Source: Bowmanella sp. JS7-9
Lineage (GTDB): Bacteria; Pseudomonadota; Gammaproteobacteria; Enterobacterales; Alteromonadaceae
Reading direction: 5' to 3'
Assembly: GCF_004329715.1 (NCBI RefSeq)
Contig: NZ_JXSY01000024.1
Location: 62,001-126,000, forward strand
DNA length: 64,000 nucleotides
A model generated the notes under the pieces. That model did no database searches. It saw nothing but the letters and a program-made list of their open reading frames with translations, and was not told where the DNA came from. Positions within the stretch are counted from its first letter, which is position 1. Each line of letters starts with the position of its first letter. Shown here one piece after another: positions 19,792-29,967 of this stretch. Both the position numbers and the translations under genes were made by a program.

Positions 19792-21948
19792 TTAGGGTAG
19801 TTGCTGTACACCCATATTGAACAGAGTGAAGCCAAAGATATCCGCATATTGCTCAATAATTTTGCTGGTTGGCGTCCCTGCGCCGTGACCGGCGTTGGTT
19901 TCGATGCGGATCAGGACTGGATTATCACCCGCCTGCTTAGCCTGTAATTCCGCGGCAAACTTAAAGGAATGCGCCGGCACCACGCGATCATCATGGTCAC
20001 CAGTGGTGACTAAAGTAGCAGGATAAGCGACACCCGCTTTGACGTTGTGCACAGGTGAATAACCTAATAAATATTTGAACATTTCTTCACTTTGCTCTGA
20101 CGTACCATAGTCATAAGCCCAGCCCGCGCCGGCAGTAAAGGTGTGATAGCGCAACATATCCAATACGCCCACTGCAGGTAACGCCACTTTCATCAGGTCC
20201 GGACGTTGGGTCATTACCGCCCCGACTAACAGGCCACCGTTAGAACCACCGCGAATCGCCAGATAGTCTTTAGATGTGTAGTTTTCAGATTGCAGATATT
20301 CCGCAGCCGCGATGAAATCATCAAATACATTTTGCTTTTTGGTCTGAATACCCGCGTTATGCCAGGCCTTACCATATTCACCGCCACCGCGCAGATTAGC
20401 AACAGCGTATACGCCACCCAGCTCCATCCATACCGCGTTTGCTGAGCTGAAGCCCGGGTTAAGGCTGATGTTAAAGCCACCATAACCGTAGAGAATGGTT
20501 GGGTTTTTACCGTTTAGCTCGATTCCCTTTTTGTGGGTAATGATCATCGGTACTTTGGTGCCATCTTTTGAGGTGTAGAACACCTGAGTTGACACATATT
20601 GCGAGGGGTCAAAGTCGATAGCTGGCTGATTGTAGACCGCACTTTCACCGGTTTTGGGATTCAGGCTGTAAATCGTATAGGGCGTGGTGTAACTGGTGAA
20701 TCCAAAATACAGCGTGTCCTGCTCTTTCTTACCAGAGAAACCTGATGCACTGCCTTTACCCGGCAAAGTGATCTCTCTGATTAGGTTACCCTCGAAGTCA
20801 TATTGTTTAACCTGAGATACCGCATCGACACGATAGTTTGCAAAGATATAGTCCGCGCCAGTCGCCACATTCAATACATTGTCGGTTTGTGGGATCACAT
20901 CCTGCCAATTTTGTGGACGCGGATCGCTGACATTCACTTTAACCACGCGTTTATTCGGCGCATCCAGGTTAGTGATCAAATAAAGCGTGTCACCTTTGAC
21001 TTCCAACACATCCGTATCTGAGTTGGTGTCGTCAAGTATGGTTACCCATTCACTATCGGCCTTTGTCAGATCACGCATAAACAACTTGTTACCTGAGGTC
21101 GACACCGCGGCGGAAATAAACAGGAAGCGCTTATCTTCGCTTACCTCTGCGCCAACATAACGGTGCTTTTCAGCTTCTGTGCCACCAAAAACAAGAACGT
21201 CGGTGTCTTGCGGCGTGCCCAGCTTATGGAAGTAAACTTTATGCTGATCGGTCTTGGCGGATAGTTCGCTGCCTTCTGGCTTATCGTAACTGGAGTAATA
21301 GAAGCCTTCATTGCCGCGCCAGGAGATACCGCTGAATTTGACATCCACCAACTGCGGTTCAAGCTGCTCTTTCGTCTGTGCATTGAGCACAATGACTTTG
21401 CGCCAGTCACTGCCGCCCTCTGAAATTTGATACGCGAGCAAACTGCCATCTTTTGAGAAAGAAACACCGGCTAATGAGGTAGTACCGTCTTCGCTGAAAG
21501 CGTTTGGATCGAGAAAGACCTCCTGTTGACCTTGCTGATCAACGCGATACAGCACGCTTTGGTTCTGTAAGCCGTCATTCTTATAGAAGTAGGTATAGTT
21601 GCCTTCTTTAAATGGCGCGCTGACTTTCTCGTAATCCATCAAAGTGGTGAGACGTTTCTCAATCGCTTCGCGATAGGGAATTTGATTAAGATAATCAAAT
21701 GTCACTTTATTCTGCGCTTTTACCCATGCCCCGGTTTCCTCACTCATATCGTCTTCCAACCAACGATACGGATCGGCAACTGTGGTACCAAAATACGTGT
21801 CCACCTGATCATCTTTGCGGGTCATCGGATACGCAATGGATTTAACTGCAACTTTTGCTTGCTGCACCTGTTCACCTGTTTGTTCTGCTACCTGTGGCTG
21901 GCAGCCAGCCAACGCCACCAGTAGGGTACTGGCTAATAATTTTTTCAT
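19792..21948 (-). CDS. Prolyl oligopeptidase family serine peptidase, lipoprotein
   Basis: The 718-residue S9A peptidase has an N-terminal seven-bladed propeller (starting after [27 protein letters not shown]) and a C-terminal alpha/beta-hydrolase domain. The catalytic triad is visible: Ser in GGSNGG near residue 569, Asp in GDHDDRVVP near 652, and His in NAGHGAG near 685. It cleaves short peptides after proline. The N-terminus [19 protein letters not shown] has a lipobox (LAGC), so it is a lipid-anchored envelope protein. It is 18 bases downstream of the propeller-like gene and probably co-transcribed with it. Confidence 0.93.
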   Translation of the reverse strand: MKKLLASTLLVALAGCQPQVAEQTGEQVQQAKVAVKSIAYPMTRKDDQVDTYFGTTVADPYRWLEDDMSEETGAWVKAQNKVTFDYLNQIPYREAIEKRLTTLMDYEKVSAPFKEGNYTYFYKNDGLQNQSVLYRVDQQGQQEVFLDPNAFSEDGTTSLAGVSFSKDGSLLAYQISEGGSDWRKVIVLNAQTKEQLEPQLVDVKFSGISWRGNEGFYYSSYDKPEGSELSAKTDQHKVYFHKLGTPQDTDVLVFGGTEAEKHRYVGAEVSEDKRFLFISAAVSTSGNKLFMRDLTKADSEWVTILDDTNSDTDVLEVKGDTLYLITNLDAPNKRVVKVNVSDPRPQNWQDVIPQTDNVLNVATGADYIFANYRVDAVSQVKQYDFEGNLIREITLPGKGSASGFSGKKEQDTLYFGFTSYTTPYTIYSLNPKTGESAVYNQPAIDFDPSQYVSTQVFYTSKDGTKVPMIITHKKGIELNGKNPTILYGYGGFNISLNPGFSSANAVWMELGGVYAVANLRGGGEYGKAWHNAGIQTKKQNVFDDFIAAAEYLQSENYTSKDYLAIRGGSNGGLLVGAVMTQRPDLMKVALPAVGVLDMLRYHTFTAGAGWAYDYGTSEQSEEMFKYLLGYSPVHNVKAGVAYPATLVTTGDHDDRVVPAHSFKFAAELQAKQAGDNPVLIRIETNAGHGAGTPTSKIIEQYADIFGFTLFNMGVQQLP

Positions 21949-21966
21949 GTTATCTGCGCCTCATTG

Positions 21967-23061
21967 TTATTGTTGAATGAACCAATCGCGTTGCAAGTTA
22001 ACTCCAAACAGCAACGGAGCATAACGTTCATAAGCGTTACGATTGGATTCACATTGAATATTCTTTTTGTAATTCACTTTCCAGGGATCATTGATTAGGT
22101 ACAACTTGCTGCCGTCCCATGCCAGCCCCTCGATACTGGCATTGTCCATACGCTCATAGGCCGGGCATAGCTCACTGGCGGTAGGCGCCCAAAACGACAT
22201 CGGAATCACTTGTGCCTCGGCGTGACCTGCCAAATCAATCATCCATAATTCATCCACATTGCGCGCAAATGCGGCCAGATAGCCCGGATGATTATCGATC
22301 GGAATATACTGCAGAGCATTCAGCGGATGCTGACCATCGCCCGGCTGTGGAAACCGTAACCGAGGTTCTGTCACGGTGGCAAAACCATTGTCGTTCCAGA
22401 AGCCTTCCGTCAGGGACAAGCTCATAATACGCGGATTGTTGTGTGTGTCTTTTTCCAGCGCCAGATACAAGGTTCGAGCCGTACCCATGGCTAAACCCTC
22501 AATGCCATCATTGGCAAACTCGCCAATTTCCATAGAGGCTGGGAATTGGATAGGGCGAATGTGAGTAATCACAAACTCATCATCACGCAACTCGCCACGC
22601 AATAATAAAAATGGATCGGGCGCAGACCCTGTCGGTTGCCATTTCGCTGCACAGTCAGACGTCAGAGGCGAATAACTCATGTCCTCCGTCACCATGTAGA
22701 ACACAGATGAATCGTCCGTGTCCATCACCAGCGCCTCATAATCCGGCATATTGCTGACATACTCAAAAAAGCAGCTCTGCTGTAACGAGGCGTCAACGCG
22801 AATTGCGTATGCAGGATAGATCAATGCGCCAGTGTCAGGCGCTAATCGATGAATCTTCTGTTGCTGTTCAATATCGGCGCTACGATCGGCGATAAACAAC
22901 AATTCATCGTCCCGAAAAATCAGACCAGAAGGCTGTGGATTGGCCATGGCCTGCCCACTCCTGTCCATGACCCATTTCCCTTGGCTATTGAGTTGAACGC
23001 TCGCCGCGCTGGCACTGATTGCCAGACATGACGCGAGCAGCAGTAACACTGAACGTTGCAT
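21967..23061 (-). CDS. Secreted beta-propeller-like protein, function unknown
   Basis: From the ATG at 23061 the 364-residue product has a signal peptide (MQRSVLLLLASCLAISASAA). Repeated strands follow with IxGLAxxxxxLYLxxE/D-type signatures: DGIEGLAMGTARTLYLALEK and ASIEGLAWDGSKLYLINDP. These recall the esterase-like-phytase and SdiA-regulated propeller families, but I cannot fix the family. The longer frame start at 23157 overlaps the upstream gene and lacks a signal peptide. It begins 2 bases after the DUF885-like gene ends, so an operon with it and the prolyl oligopeptidase is likely. Confidence 0.7.
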   Translation of the reverse strand: MQRSVLLLLASCLAISASAASVQLNSQGKWVMDRSGQAMANPQPSGLIFRDDELLFIADRSADIEQQQKIHRLAPDTGALIYPAYAIRVDASLQQSCFFEYVSNMPDYEALVMDTDDSSVFYMVTEDMSYSPLTSDCAAKWQPTGSAPDPFLLLRGELRDDEFVITHIRPIQFPASMEIGEFANDGIEGLAMGTARTLYLALEKDTHNNPRIMSLSLTEGFWNDNGFATVTEPRLRFPQPGDGQHPLNALQYIPIDNHPGYLAAFARNVDELWMIDLAGHAEAQVIPMSFWAPTASELCPAYERMDNASIEGLAWDGSKLYLINDPWKVNYKKNIQCESNRNAYERYAPLLFGVNLQRDWFIQQ

Positions 23062-23062
23062 A

Positions 23063-24349
23063 TTAATTCCAGAAAATTGAAGAAGGTACGCGTGGACTGG
23101 CAAGTAAGCGAGCAAAGCGCTGCCAGCGCTCGTCCTCACTCTTTGCCTGCTCAACATAGTCTTTGACTAAGTCTTTACCCCAATTGTAATTAATCACATA
23201 CGCGCCATACGTATCAAAGAAACGTATGCGCTGGGCCGCTTTTTCGGGTGAATAGAGGCTGTAGGTTTGGAGTAACTCGATTGCTTTTTCAGCCGGCAAT
23301 GTGCCTGCCAGATACTGTCTGGCTACTTCGTTACTGGCATACGACAGCTCCGCCTTTAAACGGTTAAATTCAGCGTATTGCTCCGCCAGTTGTGGGTCAA
23401 TTCCCGCCAGAGGAAACAAAACGTCACGTTCAAACTGTTCTTTTTGTTCGCCTGGGAACGCCAACTCAATACCATAGTTAGCGCTACCCTCGGCAATCAG
23501 GGATTGAGGGCTATACAAAGGGTAAACCGAGAACTCCAGCCAGCCTTTTTCGTTGACCAGATTGTTTTCTAATAATGCATTGTAAGTATGGTGGCCGGGA
23601 TAGCCTTCATGGCAGCCCAAATCGACTGCACGGGAGATTTCAATGGGTAGTTCAACGTTCAACTGAATCAAACTCTGCGCATTACCCTGATACCAGTTAT
23701 ATCCACTCCACGGCTTATCCTGTACATATTCCAGTGTGAAGTTCTCGTGCATTGGCAATTGAATATGCGCCTTTGTGCGCGAACGGCATTCTTCAATGGC
23801 CCGCGCGAATACTGCATCCTGTTTTTCGCGTGGGATATAAAACTGCATCAAGAACGTCTCGACTCGCTGATTAAGCGGCGCATCCCCCGGCAATAATGCC
23901 TCTAATTCCGCCAATGGTTGGGCGAAGTGTTCAAATGCATGTGTCGGCGCGACGGTATCGTACAAACTTTGCGACTGACTATCGAACGCAGCGCGTTTGC
24001 CGCTTGCAATCGCGTTGGCGTGAGCTTGCAAGGCGACTAATTGTCGATCCAGATAATGCCCACGTAGTTTTTCCATTTCTTCATCGTTATCAACCAGTGC
24101 CGCCAATTGCTGATGCAACTGCTTAGCCTGACCGGCAATTTGTTGCGCGGAAAGGTTCATTTTCTTCGCGTCGGTTACCCAGCTATCAGGGCCATAATAG
24201 GCATCTACATAGCCTGAATCATGTTCACCCAGTGCGAGCACCAGTTTTACATAGCGCTCGGCTAATTCATCCATCGAAGCAGGACCCTGACTACAGGCGC
24301 TTAGTAACAGTGTTAAGAGTGAAATAAATGTAATGCCGGTCGACTTCAT
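23063..24349 (-). CDS. DUF885-like putative metallopeptidase lipoprotein
   Basis: The 428-residue protein has a lipoprotein signal (MKSTGITFISLLTLLLSACSQ). It also has the HEGYPGHH motif near residue 250, typical of DUF885 and related gluzincin-like peptidases, followed by an acidic GLU-bearing helix (LIAEGSANYGIELAF) that would give the third zinc ligand. The enzymatic role is unproven. It leads a three-gene leftward group with the propeller-like protein and the prolyl oligopeptidase. Two of the three are lipoprotein peptidases, which suggests a peptide-degrading set in the envelope. Confidence 0.82.
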   Translation of the reverse strand: MKSTGITFISLLTLLLSACSQGPASMDELAERYVKLVLALGEHDSGYVDAYYGPDSWVTDAKKMNLSAQQIAGQAKQLHQQLAALVDNDEEMEKLRGHYLDRQLVALQAHANAIASGKRAAFDSQSQSLYDTVAPTHAFEHFAQPLAELEALLPGDAPLNQRVETFLMQFYIPREKQDAVFARAIEECRSRTKAHIQLPMHENFTLEYVQDKPWSGYNWYQGNAQSLIQLNVELPIEISRAVDLGCHEGYPGHHTYNALLENNLVNEKGWLEFSVYPLYSPQSLIAEGSANYGIELAFPGEQKEQFERDVLFPLAGIDPQLAEQYAEFNRLKAELSYASNEVARQYLAGTLPAEKAIELLQTYSLYSPEKAAQRIRFFDTYGAYVINYNWGKDLVKDYVEQAKSEDERWQRFARLLASPRVPSSIFWN

Positions 24350-24459
24350 GCTTATTTTTATTGAATAAATAGAGGGACTTACCTTAGCAGGAAAGTCCCC
24401 TGAACGTCAGTGATTTAACGCCCGATAGCCGCCAAATGTAGACAGATAAATGCTGGCTA

Positions 24460-24492
24460 TAAAAAAGCCGGCAAATAAGCCGGCCTTTTTAA
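24460..24492 (-). terminator. Terminator after dsbA
   Basis: On the minus strand AAAGGCCGGCTT pairs with the complementary GCCGGCTTTTTT across a 6-base loop. It lies about 15 bases beyond the dsbA stop codon. Confidence 0.82.
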
Positions 24493-24506
24493 TCAAAAAG
24501 GATTGA

Positions 24507-25133
24507 TTAGTTGTCCAACTGGGACAACCACACCACTAAATCAATAAAATCATTAGGCTTCATGCCACGGGCAAACTGTGCTTTGTACTTACCGTTAACG
24601 ATAAAGGTCGGTACTGAATGTACAGCTTCACGGAACTCAGTAATCTGATTATTGTTCTGACGCACCATGTTTTTTACGCCAAAACTGTTAATCAGTTTGT
24701 CGAACTGCTCACCATCTACCCCGTTAATAATGAAGATGTTTTTCAAATCTTTCTGCGCGCTGATAGCACCGCGCTGAACATGAATGTATTTGAAAATTGC
24801 TTCGTTCAGTTTAGCTTCCTGACCCATGCTACGACCGACCATCATTGCGGCGGTGGCCATTTCCTGTACATCAGGTGTGGTGAAACCCATAAAGTTTACG
24901 TGGACTTTATCGAATTTAACATCTGCAGGTAATTTGGCCTGAATGTCTTTTACCAAACCTTCAAAACGGAAGCAGTGCGGGCACCAGAATGAAAAGAACT
25001 CCTGTACCTGACGGGTCTGTGTCGCCTTATCCGCGATCACTTCGTAATGTTCACCTTCTTTCCACTGTTCCTGCGCACAGGCTTGCAGAGGTAAAATCAA
25101 CATAAAGGCAAGTAAACCAAACAACTTCTTCAT
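24507..25133 (-). CDS. dsbA: Periplasmic thiol:disulfide interchange protein DsbA
   Basis: DsbA introduces disulfide bonds into periplasmic proteins. The 208-residue product has a signal peptide, the thioredoxin-fold active site C51-P-H-C54, an inserted helical domain (about 75-150), and the cis-Pro loop VPTFIVNGKY. The length is normal for the family. A hairpin separates it from the BtuB-like gene upstream. The periplasmic cysteine-bearing DUF3718 proteins in this window could be substrates, but that is inference only. Confidence 0.95.
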   Translation of the reverse strand: MKKLFGLLAFMLILPLQACAQEQWKEGEHYEVIADKATQTRQVQEFFSFWCPHCFRFEGLVKDIQAKLPADVKFDKVHVNFMGFTTPDVQEMATAAMMVGRSMGQEAKLNEAIFKYIHVQRGAISAQKDLKNIFIINGVDGEQFDKLINSFGVKNMVRQNNNQITEFREAVHSVPTFIVNGKYKAQFARGMKPNDFIDLVVWLSQLDN

Positions 25134-25175
25134 CGTACTTTTTCCTTGATTAAGATCTGCGACAGCCTAGCATAA

Positions 25176-25198
25176 AGCGCTGGCGTGCTTCCAGCGCT
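25176..25198 (-). terminator. Possible terminator between the BtuB-like gene and dsbA
   Basis: AGCGCTGG and CCAGCGCT form a perfect 8-bp stem with a 7-base loop. On the minus strand it is followed only by TTTATG, so it is a weak terminator at best. Confidence 0.45.
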
Positions 25199-25220
25199 CA
25201 AAGGCCGTTGAATCAACCAT

Positions 25221-27104
25221 TTACAAATTCACATTAATCCCCGCAAACCAGCGTTGCGGTTGTCCGCGATAACCTACTAAATCCTGATATTGACGATTCA
25301 GCAGGTTCTCTGCACGAATCGTTATCCCCAATCGTTCAGTCAACGCATAGTGCAGGTTCATATTCACCAACCAATACGCTGCCAAATCCACACGTTGCTG
25401 GTAAGGCGGCTCAGGCGGAAAGAACAAATCCTGATGAGAACCGTTATACGCCGCTGTTGCCACCACGGTTAATTTATTGATTGGGGTGACACTTAACTGC
25501 ACGCTGCCAGTATGTCTGGGACGCCTTAACTCGGGCTGAATGACCCCAAAGGCGTCTTCTTCACGGGCATCCAAATAGGTATAGCTGGTCTGCAACTGGA
25601 ACAAATCGGTGTGCCAGTTGAGACTGGTCTCGACACCTTGCCTGCTGCTTTGCTGAGATTTGTTTATTGCGGTGGTCGCAGCCAGCGCTGAATCGTAATA
25701 GAAACCATCAATTTCATTATCTAACGAGGCATCAAACCAACTCACTTGCCATGCCACATCCGATCGTTGCCAATTGGCGCCTACCTCGCGGCTAAAACTG
25801 CGCTCTGGTGCCAGATCAGGATTGCCAATAAAAGGGTACAGTGAGGTTTGGTAATAGCCGAAACGTTCTACAAATGACGGATTTTTTACCGCCACACCCT
25901 GACTTAAATAGACGCGCCACTGTGGATTAAGCTGCGTCGATGCGCCCAACTTATAGCTACGACTATTAGCAAATACCTGGTTATCATCGTATCGACCACT
26001 GGCTGTTAATGTCAGGTTGCTGCTTAGCGCGTGTTGCCAGTCGATGATTACACTGCGGCTAGTATTTTGTTGCTGCTGATTGGGATCGCCATAAGCACTG
26101 ACCTCTCCACGCTGGGTAAAACGTTCCTGCGCCAGTTCCCAGGCAAACGTCAGCGCGTTTTCGTCACGATAATGCCAGGTGGTCTGCAGGACTCCGCGTC
26201 CGGTCTGGCTGTGATTCTGTCCGTTACTTTGATTATTGCTGACACTATCATTTTGATTACGTTGCCAGTTCAGCGCCAGTTGATGTGAAAAAACCTGTCC
26301 CTCATAACGCCACATCATTTGCGCACCTTGTTGCGACACATCTGTGTAATCATCAGAATCGGCCGGATAGCCAGTGAGATAATCCACCGAATCAAAGTCA
26401 CTGCGGGACAAACGCTGACGTGCCGAAAAGGATACCGTCTGCGCATCACTTATCTGCCACTGCAGATTGCCATTGATACTGGTATTGCGATGTCCGTCAG
26501 GTTCTGAACCAGTAAAACTCAGGTTGCTACCTGAGGTTTTAAACGCGGATACATTGAGACCGGCCAGGACAGTGTCGAATTGCTGTTGCCAGTTGATCGC
26601 TGCGCGATAACTCTCGTCCTGACCGGCAGACAGCGATATGCGCCGTGCTGTAGCCTGCGTAGTTGTGATACTGATCACCGCGGCCAACGCACCATTGCCC
26701 CATAACGCACTTTGCGGGCCACGCAGAATTTCAATGCGGATGACGTCGTCGAGTGTTAAATGACCAAAATCAACCAGCCCGCCCTGTCCAACGTCATTAA
26801 TGGCAACACCATCAACCAACACAAGTACGTGATTGGTTTCACTGCCACGTACCCGTAACTCGGTCAACGCGCCACTTCCACCAGCCTGACTGACCGCAAA
26901 GCCAGCCTGCATCCGCAATAATTCAGACAAAAATGCCGCGCCACTGGCACGGATAGTTGATTCATCCAGCACGGTCACGGCGCCTGCCACACGATACTGC
27001 TCAATATCTGAACGTGAACCTAAAACACTGATGGTTTCGATTGGAGAGTTTGCCAATAACGGCGTACTGGCGATCGCCAGCAAAAAGCTTACAGAATATT
27101 TCAT
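25221..27104 (-). CDS. btuB: BtuB-like TonB-dependent vitamin B12 receptor
   Basis: From the ATG at 27104 the 627-residue product has a signal peptide and then IETISVLGSRSDIEQY, a TonB-box-like stretch. The plug shows GAVTVLDESTIRASGA, RGSETNHVLVLVDGVAIND and IEILRGPQSALWGNGALA. A barrel follows, ending in WFAGINVNL. The length is close to E. coli BtuB. The cobalamin riboswitch directly upstream makes cobalamin or a corrinoid the likely substrate. No BtuC/D/F transporter genes are visible nearby; they must lie elsewhere. Start chosen after the AGGAATC region between riboswitch and ATG. Confidence 0.9.
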   Translation of the reverse strand: MKYSVSFLLAIASTPLLANSPIETISVLGSRSDIEQYRVAGAVTVLDESTIRASGAAFLSELLRMQAGFAVSQAGGSGALTELRVRGSETNHVLVLVDGVAINDVGQGGLVDFGHLTLDDVIRIEILRGPQSALWGNGALAAVISITTTQATARRISLSAGQDESYRAAINWQQQFDTVLAGLNVSAFKTSGSNLSFTGSEPDGHRNTSINGNLQWQISDAQTVSFSARQRLSRSDFDSVDYLTGYPADSDDYTDVSQQGAQMMWRYEGQVFSHQLALNWQRNQNDSVSNNQSNGQNHSQTGRGVLQTTWHYRDENALTFAWELAQERFTQRGEVSAYGDPNQQQQNTSRSVIIDWQHALSSNLTLTASGRYDDNQVFANSRSYKLGASTQLNPQWRVYLSQGVAVKNPSFVERFGYYQTSLYPFIGNPDLAPERSFSREVGANWQRSDVAWQVSWFDASLDNEIDGFYYDSALAATTAINKSQQSSRQGVETSLNWHTDLFQLQTSYTYLDAREEDAFGVIQPELRRPRHTGSVQLSVTPINKLTVVATAAYNGSHQDLFFPPEPPYQQRVDLAAYWLVNMNLHYALTERLGITIRAENLLNRQYQDLVGYRGQPQRWFAGINVNL

Positions 27105-27119
27105 TGATGATGATTCCTG

Positions 27120-27320
27120 GTGTGCTCCCACCGAGCACAGGGGATTTCCGGCGTTGCCGGGCCTGATTCAGGCCGGTATCCGGGCTTACCAGTGGAGTGA
27201 CTCCGTATTGTCGCCTTCCCATCCTTTGACAGTGGCATGATGACAATACTTAGCTGGTTTACCGTTGCGGGGGCAGCGTCTGCTTTGCACAGACTTCCCG
27301 TTTAACTAAAAAGCACCTGA
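27120..27320 (-). promoter_or_regulatory. Cobalamin (AdoCbl) riboswitch
   Basis: Read on the minus strand, AGGTGC opens the element at 27318. Conserved blocks follow in order: GCTGCCCCCGCAACGGTAA, GCCACTG, GGGAAGGC, then AGTCACTCCACTGGTAAGCCCGGATACCGGCC as spread segments of the B12 box. Past the box, two hairpins (GGCCTG-AA-TCAGGCC and CCGGCGTTGCCGG) and a GTGCTC-GGTG-GGAGCAC stem just before the ribosome-binding site form the likely expression platform. This suggests translational control of the BtuB-like receptor. Confidence 0.93.
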
Positions 27321-27371
27321 TTCCCGCGCAGTATAACGAAGTGTTCTAACTGAGCAATGCTTTATTCTATT

Positions 27372-28346
27372 TTATTGATGTAGCGACAGCGCTGGCTCAT
27401 GTAATGCGGCGAGTTGTTCTTTTAATGCCAAAATTTGCTGTTCCCAGTATTTATCTGAAGCAAACCAGGGAAACGCACGAGGAAAGGCCGGATCTTGCCA
27501 ACGTACTGCCAACCAGGCCATATGGTGTACCATGCGCATGGCACGCAGCGGCTCAATCAAACGCAATTGTTTAGCATCAAATGGCATAAACTCTTCGTAG
27601 GCCTCCAGTAGCACATCCAACTGCAGTAAGCGCTCATGACGCTCACCTGAGAGCATCATCCACAAATCCTGAACCGCAGGGCCCATACGGCAATCATCCA
27701 AATCCACAAAGCTTGGCCCATCGCGCCACAGAATATTACCCGGATGGCAATCACCATGCAGGCGGATGGCCTTAGCATCTTGATATTGCGACGCTGCCAG
27801 TGCACATACCTGCTCGAGAATTGTATAAAATGCAGTACTCAGGTGCATTGGCACCAACTGCGATGATTGGATGTGCTGTTGAGATTCAGTCAGATAGCTG
27901 TGGGTATCGATTCGCGGACGCACGGCAAACGGTTTAGCGCTGCCGACCTGGTGGATACGACCGATAAATCGCCCCATCCATTCCAGCTGTTCCAAATTAT
28001 CATTTTCAAACTGGCGCCCGCCAACGGAGGGGTAAATCGCAAAACGATACCCTGCATAATGATGCAGACTACGGCCCTCAAGGAGTAGCGGTGCGACCAA
28101 TGGTATGTCATGCCCTGCCAATTCGGCGGCGAAATCGTGCTCTTCCTGAATCTGCGCGTCGCTCCAGCGCGCTGGACGATAGAACTTCACCACATAGCGC
28201 TGACGGTCGTCGGCAACAAATTGATATACCCGATTCTCATAACTATTTAACGCCAGCAAACCGGAGTCGACCCGAATTGGCGTCGACTCAATGGCGTCCA
28301 GAATAAGATCAGGCCCGAGGCCTGCGAAACTGAAGTCGTCCTGCAT
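27372..28346 (-). CDS. srkA: Stress response serine/threonine protein kinase SrkA (YihE)
   Basis: The 324-residue protein has the YihE/RdoA aminoglycoside-phosphotransferase-like kinase fold. It has YVVKFYRPARW with the ATP-binding Lys, the catalytic loop LHGDCHPGNILW, and FVDLDDCRMGP with the metal-binding Asp. Family members in enterobacteria phosphorylate proteins and limit stress-induced death, and often lie upstream of dsbA. Here the BtuB-like receptor lies between srkA and dsbA. The start overlaps the ccoG stop in TGATG, so it is co-translated with ccoG. Confidence 0.9.
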   Translation of the reverse strand: MQDDFSFAGLGPDLILDAIESTPIRVDSGLLALNSYENRVYQFVADDRQRYVVKFYRPARWSDAQIQEEHDFAAELAGHDIPLVAPLLLEGRSLHHYAGYRFAIYPSVGGRQFENDNLEQLEWMGRFIGRIHQVGSAKPFAVRPRIDTHSYLTESQQHIQSSQLVPMHLSTAFYTILEQVCALAASQYQDAKAIRLHGDCHPGNILWRDGPSFVDLDDCRMGPAVQDLWMMLSGERHERLLQLDVLLEAYEEFMPFDAKQLRLIEPLRAMRMVHHMAWLAVRWQDPAFPRAFPWFASDKYWEQQILALKEQLAALHEPALSLHQ

Positions 28347-29770
28347 CAGTGAAACAAAAACTTGGTATCTTCTTCAGCGACAGAGTCACTGTCGTTGACG
28401 TCCACTACGCGGATGACTAAATCATTAATCGCTTTCAGATCCCAGGCGTCTGCGGCCACACTGATAGGCAGTGCCAAAATCTCGCCCCCCGCCAGGGTAA
28501 TTTTGGTTTTACCAGTAATTTTCAAGTCTTTCAGGCCGTCCACTTCTATCCGATAGGTTTTCTCAGTTTGGGTACGGTTCATGATTTTCAGGGTATAGAC
28601 GTTCTCAATCAGCCCGTCTGACGTCTCGCGGTACAAGGTATTGCGATCACGAATGACATCCATGTCCAGCGCGGGACGATTGGCCAATTGCACACCCAGT
28701 AAAACCGTCATAATCAGCATGACCACCGCATAGCCAACCAGCTTTGGTCGCAGAATATGCGTTTTTTCACCTTTTAACTTGTGCTCAGAGGTAAAACTAA
28801 TGAGATCTTTTTCATAGCCCATTTTGTCCATGGTCTCATTACAGGCATCGACACATTTCCCGCAGCTAATACACTCATATTGCAGGCCGTTACGAATATC
28901 GATTCCCGTAGGACAGACCTGCACACACAGGTTGCAGTCTACGCAATCACCTAAACCTTTCTCCTTGCGGGTTTCTGCATCCATCTTACGCGAGCGCGGG
29001 CCGCGACCTTCGCCGCGCTTGGCATCATAAGCCACAATCAGCGTATCTTTGTCGAACATGACCGACTGAAAACGGGCATAGGGGCACATGTGAGTACACA
29101 TGATTTCACGCATCCACCCGGCATTCCCATAGGTACAGATGGTGAAAAAGATCACTGTGCCTATTGCCATACCACTGGCTTGCCAGGTAAAGAAATCAAC
29201 GAATAGTTCACTAATCGGAGTGAAATAGCCCACAAACGTCAATGAGGTCAGCAACGCCACCATGATCCACGCAAAATGCTTGAGGGATTTGCGCCAGAAT
29301 TTGTCAAAATCCATGGGACGCTCATCCAATTTGATACGCTTGTTACGGCTTCCTTCAATCTTTTCTTCAAACCAGATATAGATAAACGTCCAGGTGGTTT
29401 GCGGGCACATAAACCCACACCACACGCGGCCAGCAAAGGTCGTGACAAAGAATAGCCCGTAAGCAGAGACAATGAGTATCAAGGCCAGTAGCGTCAGATC
29501 CTGCGGCCATAAGGTCAGCGAGAATAAATTGAACCGTTGCTCGTAGAGATCAAACAAGATCGCCTGATGGCCATCGTAGGTAAGCCAGGGCAAGATCGCG
29601 AAAATACCAACGAATATCAGCCCAAAAAAACGGCGGAACAATTCTAACGGCCCTTGCACGGCGCGCACATAAATATGGCTGCGCGGTGTGTAGGCATCAC
29701 TTTGCTTGCTGGGTTCCGGTTTATGAATTTTTACCGTTGGAATATTTTTTACCGGAATTTGATCGTTCAT
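28346..29770 (-). CDS. ccoG: Cytochrome c oxidase accessory protein CcoG (RdxA/FixG)
   Basis: CcoG helps assemble cbb3-type cytochrome oxidase, probably by reducing copper. The 474-residue protein has a CGFMCPQ motif, five hydrophobic helices, and a double 4Fe-4S ferredoxin segment (CVDCNLCVQVCPTG and CISCGKCVDACN) in the middle. A C-terminal immunoglobulin-like domain with a membrane anchor at about residue 350 follows. The ccoNOPQ genes are not in the window. It is the first gene of the leftward ccoG-srkA pair. Confidence 0.94.
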   Translation of the reverse strand: MNDQIPVKNIPTVKIHKPEPSKQSDAYTPRSHIYVRAVQGPLELFRRFFGLIFVGIFAILPWLTYDGHQAILFDLYEQRFNLFSLTLWPQDLTLLALILIVSAYGLFFVTTFAGRVWCGFMCPQTTWTFIYIWFEEKIEGSRNKRIKLDERPMDFDKFWRKSLKHFAWIMVALLTSLTFVGYFTPISELFVDFFTWQASGMAIGTVIFFTICTYGNAGWMREIMCTHMCPYARFQSVMFDKDTLIVAYDAKRGEGRGPRSRKMDAETRKEKGLGDCVDCNLCVQVCPTGIDIRNGLQYECISCGKCVDACNETMDKMGYEKDLISFTSEHKLKGEKTHILRPKLVGYAVVMLIMTVLLGVQLANRPALDMDVIRDRNTLYRETSDGLIENVYTLKIMNRTQTEKTYRIEVDGLKDLKITGKTKITLAGGEILALPISVAADAWDLKAINDLVIRVVDVNDSDSVAEEDTKFLFH

Positions 29771-29967
29771 GGCGTTTAGCTACTTCTTCGATATTGTTCA
29801 CGAGTATATCAGTTTACTTAAGATTTCTCTTAATAACCTGCGTTAAATCAAATCTATCTCACGTCGCAAAGGAAAAACCTGAGTATTGTCCTGCATACGC
29901 TCAAAATCTGTACATCCTGTATTATGCACTTGTCCGGGTCCGTTTTGTTTATTGTTGTAGGTGAGTT

